Position numbers and translations under genes: made by a program
Source of the DNA: Spinacia oleracea
Lineage: Eukaryota; Streptophyta; Magnoliopsida; Caryophyllales; Amaranthaceae
Assembly (NCBI RefSeq): GCF_020520425.1
Contig: NC_079489.1
Span: 16,392,001-16,456,000 of the forward strand
Reading direction: 5' to 3'
DNA: 64,000 nt
The notes under the pieces: model-generated
Seen by the model: the letters and a program-made list of their open reading frames with translations, nothing else
Told to the model about the DNA's origin: nothing
The model's database searches: none
Shown here: positions 57,820 through 64,000 of the stretch, one piece after another
How the letters are laid out: each line of letters opens with the position of its first letter
Position numbering within the stretch: the first letter of the stretch is position 1

Positions 57820-59541
57820 TCAAACTCCCCATAAGATAATATCATTATGTGAGGTGGTGGGATCTTGTTCCTTATACATGACGCGTTCATAAATCTCAAC
57901 ATCACAAGTCTTGGAAGCTCTTGGAAACATCAATAACTTCTCCCTGACTTCTTCACTGGCAGAATCCGGATCATAACCAATCATCATGCTCTTCAACACA
58001 TGGGAATTATTTAACAAATACTCTACTACTTGTACTTCATCTTCGTTTCCTTTAAAACACTGAATGCCAATTATCTCCAGATTTTCTAATAAACAATTTG
58101 GGACTTTGTCGGGTGGAGTCCATTGGTATAGATCATCATCTGACGGTCTGTTATCACTGTCGTTGATCCCCTCCTGCAAATGTTCACAAATAACTGATAA
58201 TGCACCCCTAGATATTTTAAGACAAACCAAGAAATATGCTTCCACTCACCAAATCCAAAATAAAAAAAGCTAACTTGGGAGTGCTATGGAGCAATTTTGA
58301 AAAACAGGTCCAACCCGAGTATAGATTTAATTGCATGATCAATGTCGTCAAATGTGGGAATGCAGGCCAGGCATAGCTAAGAGCCGAACCAAGTACCTTC
58401 ATAAAGAATAAAAATAAAATTTAACAAAATGGAATTGAATTAAATCATATTAGTACTGAACAAAATTATTTTGCATGCTCTATTGCTCGGAAAAAGGCAT
58501 GAATCAAGGTTGGAAACTTGGAATGTAACCCAATTAGTACTTAAATGAAGAGAGGAAACTTACATCTATAGTACTCCAATGCAATGTCAGAAGTTCAGTG
58601 GTGGCAATCCCCTTTAAAAGATCAAGGAGGTGGTGTATGTACTTGGGAACTAAATCATCAAGCCATATGGCTTCATAATTGACAAAAACATTAGATACCC
58701 GCGATACATCTTTCACCACATACTTAGAAAACGAGTCATCATCTACGGAGAGGTATTCCAGATTGGGTGTATTGATAATAATATCATGCTCCTCTTCATA
58801 ACTGCTTTCAGTATTTACCAGTCGCAAACTTAATCTTCTTAGAGTAGAAACAGAAATATTAATCTTCAGGCCCTCAGGGTAATCAATGAAACCCAACAGG
58901 TACAGTTTTTCTAAGACTGGGCAACAAGACAAGAGCCGATTCACAGCATCCTCACTGTCAGGGAATATGACCTGAAGATTAAGTGACTTGAGACAAGGAA
59001 AACTAACTACGGACTCAGGTATTTGAATGTCAAAACAATCAAGATTGAGATACACTAATGTGTTGTAAGAAAGAATGCATTGTGGCAGAGGTGATTCAGG
59101 TAAGATGTAATCATCTGTGTTGTTGGCGTGTATAGTCAGCTTTTCAATTTTACAACTCTTTATACTAGCAATCCATGAGTTTAGACGAGAGACGTCTATT
59201 AACAACGGGCAGAAAAGCTCAAATGCCAAAAAGTTTGCCGAGTTACAACTTTTAAGCACATGCTCCACAAGGTTTGAAAATATATCAGGATCAAAATCAA
59301 AACCTCGCAAACAAATACGACCAATGCCTTTCCAAAGATACCTCCATCTGGAGGACAATACACAAGTTCTCACTGCTTCATCAGTTTCAAGGAAGGAAAG
59401 TGCTCGAGCAATCAAATGATCAGGTAAATCACTAATTATGTCCATCTGCTCAACAATTTCCTTCTCCTTTCCGTCATTCTGCAGAAAGGGCCGTTTACGT
59501 TGGCTCTCAAGTCCAATTCCGAGTTCCAAATTACAATCCAT
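57820..59541 (-). CDS. F-box/LRR/FBD protein
   Basis: Three exons on the minus strand: 59541-58564, 58396-58250 and 58173-57820, all in phase 0, with donors GTAAGT and GTGAGT and acceptors ending ATGAAG and TTTGCAG, giving 492 residues. The F-box is at about residues 35-75 (ISDLPDHLIARALSFLET, VLSSRWRYLW). Degenerate leucine-rich repeats follow (about 120-375; LVYLNLDCFDIQIPE, FPCLKSLNLQV, CCPVLEKLYLLGF). The FBD domain is at about 393-470 (WTPPDKVPNCLLENLEIIG, VEYLLNNSHVLKSMMI). Such proteins are thought to be the substrate-recognition subunit of SCF (Skp1-Cullin-F-box) ubiquitin ligases, with the F-box contacting Skp1 and the LRR contacting the target; the target is unknown. Length and exon layout are normal for this large plant family. 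No lesion is seen. It looks like the only ordinary single-copy host gene in the window. Confidence 0.9.
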
Positions 59542-60110
59542 TGATTGTTAATGCCTGACAACATTTCATCATATGACAGTTCAGAAAACTATCAAATCAG
59601 GCTATAGCAGAATGAAGCCAGAATGTATTGAATATATAAGAATTACATATTTTAATTGAATTCCAATACTTGGCTCGCAATTTTCACATGTAATGTCAAG
59701 AAATTACAATGACAACTGCCAGATACATCATACGATTCTCAATAATATGCATAAAATCCACACATTTTTTGAACGATAATCGCATTGACTGAACAAATTG
59801 AACACGTTAATTGCACAACAAAACAAAACAAAACAAAATGGTGAATTTCTCTGTAATTATTGCAAAATGAAAACCCTAATTAATTCGGAAGGAATGAATT
59901 TGCAGATGTGAAATGGGTATCAATTCATGCAAATCAATAACGAAATGAAAACCCGGAAATTGGAAAAGAGTGAAATTGAATTAATAGAATACAAACCTGG
60001 AAATTGGCGAGTTGAAATAAATTCTAGGGTTTCGATAATTTGGGGAAGAATAGAATGGTGAAAGAAATAGCAGAGAGCGGGAGTATGAATGTTGATGCTT
60101 TTTAAAATAC
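59542..60110 (-). other. Probable 5' UTR and leader intron of the F-box gene
   Basis: On the minus strand a leader exon at about 60100-59999 ends 'caatttccag' before GTTTGTATTC, and an acceptor TTGTCAG lies just upstream of the ATG (59560). A leader intron of about 0.44 kb is therefore likely. 'aaaccctagaatt' in the leader is a common plant 5'-UTR motif. Confidence 0.5.
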
Positions 60111-60720
60111 GCGCCAATAAGTCATGTAGTGTACCACCCACGATTGCATATTATTGAAGCTTTTGCCCAGCTTCTGTCTACTCCCTCCCTTCCCTAAAAA
60201 TTAGTTCTATAAAGGAAGATAGAGAGAGAGAGAGCAAATGGGTTACTGAATAAAGTATGGGACAAATAAATAGGGACATTCTCAAATGGAATATGGGATA
60301 AACAAATAGGGCTCAAAATGCAATATGGGGGTAGAGCTGTTAATACGGTTACTCGAGTCGGGTCCGGGTCTGATCATCTCGGGTCTCGGGTCATGATCTA
60401 GTCGGGTCATGTCAGATCATTTTATACTCGGATGTAGGTCGGATTCGGGTCGGGTTCGGTCAGGTTGATTATTTGTCGGGTCATGTCAGTTTATTTTTTC
60501 ATTTTGATATATGTCGGGTTCGGTCGAGTCTTTTCTAGTCGATCGGGTACAATTTCGGGATCGGGTCATAATGAGTCGGGTTTGAGTCATACTTGTAGTA
60601 GTTAATTTCGGGTTCCGGTCAAGTTCGGACTGGATAATTATCGGACACGGGTTAAAAAAGGGTTCGATAACTATCAAGTCTAGTCAAGTTTAAACCTTAT
60701 AATTTATACCTAGTCTATAC
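60111..60720. other. Intergenic with degenerate CGGGTC repeats
   Basis: 60340-60670 is rich in 'tcgggt/cgggtc' motifs, similar in style to 7.15-7.56 kb (inverted) and to the ends of the outer TIR element. A Stowaway-like end 'ctactccctcccttccc' lies at 60180. No gene. Confidence 0.5.
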
Positions 60721-60739
60721 CTAGCAAAACCACATTCGA

Positions 60740-60786
60740 TTAGATGACACGTGTCATCATATTTGATTAGATGACACGTGTCATCC
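60740..60786. repeat. Duplicated G-box palindrome
   Basis: GATTAGATGACACGTGTCAT occurs twice in tandem. The core GATGACACGTGTCATC is a perfect 16-bp palindrome centred on CACGTG, the plant G-box bound by bZIP and bHLH factors. No promoter can be assigned to it. Confidence 0.7.
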
Positions 60787-61012
60787 ATTCTTACCTCTAT
60801 CAATTTGGTTTTTTATTTTATTTTTTCTTTAATGTTTGATATATTATACAACTCTAATCGCCTCTTTCACTCCATATTCCTCTCATACAACATTTATTCA
60901 CCAATCTATTCATTCAACATCTTCCACTTCACCTTCCCGATTAACACTCAATATTAATACACTATTTAATTTATGTATTCTTTCAACTTTCAAAATTTAA
61001 CTCCATTTAAAT

Positions 61013-61142
61013 CATACTATATTTTAGCCCGTGTGATGCACGAATTCTAATTAATTGTTAAGTTAAAATAAAACATTTATATATACCAACTGCTATATAT
61101 ATATTAGAATACATTGTATTTTATTTTGGATTTTCATTTTAG

Positions 61143-61219
<77 letters not shown>

Positions 61220-61365
61220 AAAATCACAAACTCAATAAAATTATAACTTAAAAAAATAGACTAAATAATCACTATACAACCGTTCGTTCTTTGAACGGGC
61301 TCAAAAGCTAGTTAACTTTTATAAATTTGGTTTTACGCTTTTCACTTGTTCTAGATTAGGAAATA
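61013..61365. repeat. Helitron-like end (family of 2.68/3.86 kb) with (AT)n
   Basis: 'attttagcccgtgtgatgca' followed by 'taattgttaagttaaaataa', as at 2690 and 3865. A (TA)n tract fills about 61145-61218. Confidence 0.65.
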
Positions 61366-62862
61366 ATATTAATAATATTAATCCACAACTTACTCTTGAC
61401 TGAACCCGTAGGGTCACAAAAATAGCACGTGAACGGATCAAGTATTTAAGTGAATATATATATGGAAAAATTGACATAAATAATCCCAATTTTCACACAT
61501 CTTCTAAAAATAATCCCAACTTTGGATTATTTTAGAATAATCCAAACTTTAGGGGTTACCTTCTCAAAATAATCCGAAGTCTTTTTTTTGTGTCATTACT
61601 AATCCATTTTGGGTCTATTGTACATAGGCAAATTGATAGTTTGGATTATTTTGAGAATGTAACCCCTAAAGTTTGGATTATTCTAAAATAATCCGAAGTT
61701 GGGATTATTCTGAGAAGATGAGTGAAAGGTGGGATTATTTATGTCAATTTTTCCAATATATTATTCATTAAGTACTTTATTTATGATCATTCGGAAATGA
61801 CGAGTCTCGGTTCCAGTGGGAGCTGAAATCGTCAAAAGGCAAAGTAAAGAATATTCCGAAAATGAAGATATTGCCGGAAACGAAAATATGGTTCATGACG
61901 GAAGTATAAATATTATCCAAGTCTTAGATGTTGCCGGAAACGAAAACATGGATCGTATCGGAAAATATTATTGGAAATAGAAATATTGTCGGAATCAGAA
62001 ATATTGCCGGAAAAGGAAATATGACCAGAATCGGAAATATTGTAGGAATAGGAAATTATTTCCGGAATCGGAAATATTAACGGAAACGTAAATATTTGTT
62101 CGAAACGGAAATAGAGAATCAGAAAACGAATCGGAAGCTCGACGAGCGACAAGCCGACAAGCGAGCCGGCCCATCGCTCGACAAGCACAAGGCCGAGCGC
62201 ACAACACTGAGCACGAAGCCCAGCGTCAGCGCTCAACCATATGCGATGGGCCTGGAGCGCTGTGGGCCGCGAGCAAGCTAAGGCAAGCAGCCCGTCGAGG
62301 CCAAACTGCAGCGTGTTGGGCTTTGGGCCAGCAGCGGCTACGTTTGGGCCTAGCCAGGCACACGCACCAGCGTGGCCCTTGTGGGCTTGTGGCTGCGTTG
62401 GTTGTTTCGTCTTGGGCTTCAAGCAATATCCGATTACTTAGTCGCCAAGTAACTTTGGCTTTGAGTATTAGTTTTCCTTGTCCTACTAGAATTGGATTAA
62501 TTAAGTGTTTAATTATTGCTACAATTCTAATTGGTTAAGAATTTCAATCCTAATGGGATTGGTAATTGTTTTCCTAGTAAGACTCAAATTCCTAATTTCC
62601 TACTCTATAAATATGAGGCTAGCCCTCATAATTTATACACATATCAATACATCAAAACAAATTCTTTACATATATTGTGTTCAAGGGAGAACATATATTA
62701 TAGCCTAACCCGAGTACATAAAACCTTAAGTAATATCCTAGTTGGTTGAACCTAAGGCGGATTCGAACGTGCTGTGGACTTTCTACGGAGGGGCGACACT
62801 TGGAGCTCTAAAGACTTGTTCTTGTTCGGTTCGGGAGCATCTAGGGAAGACACGCATCATAT
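61366..62862 (+). mobile_element. Diverged copia-type LTR fragment
   Basis: Matches the internal and 3' part of the 24.8-kb copia LTR in order: 'actgaacccgtagggtcaca', the CGGAAATATTGCCGGAA array (61860-62110), a GC-rich part, TATAAATATGAGGCTAG (about 62606), and 'gtgctgtggac' to 'tcgggagcatctaggg'. The first 170 or so LTR bases are missing and divergence is high. It is interrupted by a MITE and then by a solo LTR at its 3' end. Confidence 0.85.
61463..61755. mobile_element. MITE inside the LTR fragment
   Basis: TGGAAAAATTGACATAAATA and its exact inverse bound a 293-bp body. The interior is itself partly palindromic ('aaactttaggggttac' and its inverse). The flanks are AT repeats, so the TSD is ambiguous. 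Confidence 0.8.
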
Positions 62863-63966
62863 TGTAGAATGAGTCAAGGTGAATTGAATTAAGGACTTTT
62901 CGTGCCTAGTGCACAACCCGCATGTTAACAGGCATGTCGTGGAACTCAACAGTATGTTGAGAAGGAACAATGGGAGTAATTTCACTTGAGTCTTGAATGT
63001 TTGATCACAAGTCCTAATGAAGTAATGAACTAAAAAAGAGTATTGTTAGGTTGATCGTTTATTAAATGTTGCTTGTTTATGTCTTGAGTCGGCTTTGTAA
63101 ATAAAATATTAATAAACGTAAAGTGCAACCAGAATAAGCTTCAAAACTCATAGAACGTATATACCTTGAGTATGAACAATGGAGGGAGTACCTTGCCAAG
63201 GGGCTTGTACTCCTACGAATGATACAAGACATTTTTTCATTCTTTTATGCGCTGGAATTCCGCCGATATGGTCCGACATGGTTACTTTCTTCCGTAATGG
63301 ATATTTGTTTTAGTGTTTGGTTGCCTCCCAACACTCTTCCGTGATGGATATTTATTTGGGCCCGATCAAAGCTTATTCTAATTAATCTATGAGTCAAGAG
63401 TCGTGTCGAGAGTCGAGTCTTGTCTCCATGATTAATTGTTTACTTAATTGGCGTTTGCATGTGATCTAATTTATCATTGGAATGAAGCATTTCATTCTAG
63501 CTTGTTTGTACTCAGCTTTCGCTGATTACGTGCTTTGTGTTTTAGTAATGGCATTTTCCTTAATGACCATAAGATGATCCATCATTTGCATTTGCATTGT
63601 TGGGGAGTAGTCTATCAATAACAGGTTTGTTTAGAGGTGACTTGCAGGATAAGTAATCTTTCATGGCTCGATTGAGAGAGTTCTGTACTTGCATTATTCT
63701 AACTCTAATTATTTTATCTAGTCTAGCCTATAACGTTTTTGATTAGTTAAAGGATTTGTTTAAAGTATTTTGGTTTGGGCTGTTATGGTTCCAACTTGTA
63801 TGGAGGATGTTAACTATTATTATTGTTTTAAAAGTTTTGATTAATTCCGCTGCGTAATTCTGGTAATAGCCTGAGCCGTTATCACGGTGGCGGTAATACT
63901 TTAGTAATTCCTTATCTGGATTTGGAAATTGGTTTTAAAATAGCAAGGAATTATTAGGGTGTTACA
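62863..63966. mobile_element. Solo LTR, Ty3-gypsy type, nested in the copia LTR fragment
   Basis: Ends in GGGTGTTACA and starts TGTAGAATGAG. The sequence 'gtaatagcctgagccgttat' and 'cacggtggcggtaatac' near the 3' end is of a kind I associate with plant gypsy LTRs. The flanks give ATATT (62859-62863) and ATATT (63967-63971), overlapping the LTR's first T by one base. After 63971 the copia-like LTR appears to resume ('aaacatggtatac'). No internal region. Confidence 0.6.
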
Positions 63967-64000
63967 ATATTATTAAACATGGTATACGTTGTACTATGTA

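Noticed and set aside
57693..58273. Plus-strand and alternative-frame ORFs over the F-box gene
   Set aside because: Shadows of the minus-strand exons, which carry the F-box and FBD domains.

Overview
This is plant nuclear DNA, probably a eudicot and possibly Caryophyllales/Amaranthaceae (a weak guess from the look of the repeats). It is AT-rich, has genes with GT-AG introns, and is dominated by layered transposons. There are no operons, prokaryotic signals or CRISPR arrays. Only four loci look like intact host genes: three copies of a two-exon gene for a small secreted cysteine-rich peptide (5.59-6.03, 20.07-20.59 and 56.13-56.65 kb, + strand) and one three-exon F-box/LRR/FBD gene (57.82-59.54 kb, - strand).

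0-5 kb: a decayed non-LTR reverse-transcriptase relic split by a MITE and ending in (TAA)n, then small tandem repeats, a Stowaway MITE and a tandem array with Helitron-like ends. 5-11 kb: peptide gene 1, then MITEs, a Helitron end and short tandem repeats. 11.1-14.9 kb: a 5'-truncated L1-type LINE with target-site duplication (TSD) and poly(A). 15-24 kb: paralogous duplicated blocks (one inverted), a nested pair of TIR elements, the inner one carrying a homoserine-kinase gene fragment, and peptide gene 2.

24.8-35.25 kb: a nearly complete, young Ty1-copia retrotransposon with almost identical LTRs, a 5-bp TSD and one frameshift in pol. 36.2-38.2 kb: a tandem array of units of about 0.5 kb, interrupted by a Stowaway MITE. 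38.2-42.2 kb: a tiny RNase-H-bearing LINE tail, a long-TIR element whose interior resembles organellar DNA, and two small Helitrons. 43-54 kb: exon-like fragments with introns, including one frameshifted exon of an oxysterol-binding-protein-related (ORP) gene, between candidate Helitron termini and interrupted by a 2.3-kb solo LTR. 54.1-57.1 kb: a paralogue of the 16.1-20.7 kb block carrying peptide gene 3. 57.8-60.1 kb: the F-box gene. 60.2-64 kb: repeats, a second copia-type LTR fragment, and a solo Ty3-gypsy-type LTR nested in it.

The biological theme is a dispersed cysteine-rich peptide family spread by segmental duplication. Paralogous copies inside the window serve as natural empty sites that date and delimit many of the insertions. 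The three peptide genes share splice sites, TATA box and TATA-to-ATG spacing, but their upstream regions carry one, two and three copies of the same repeat.
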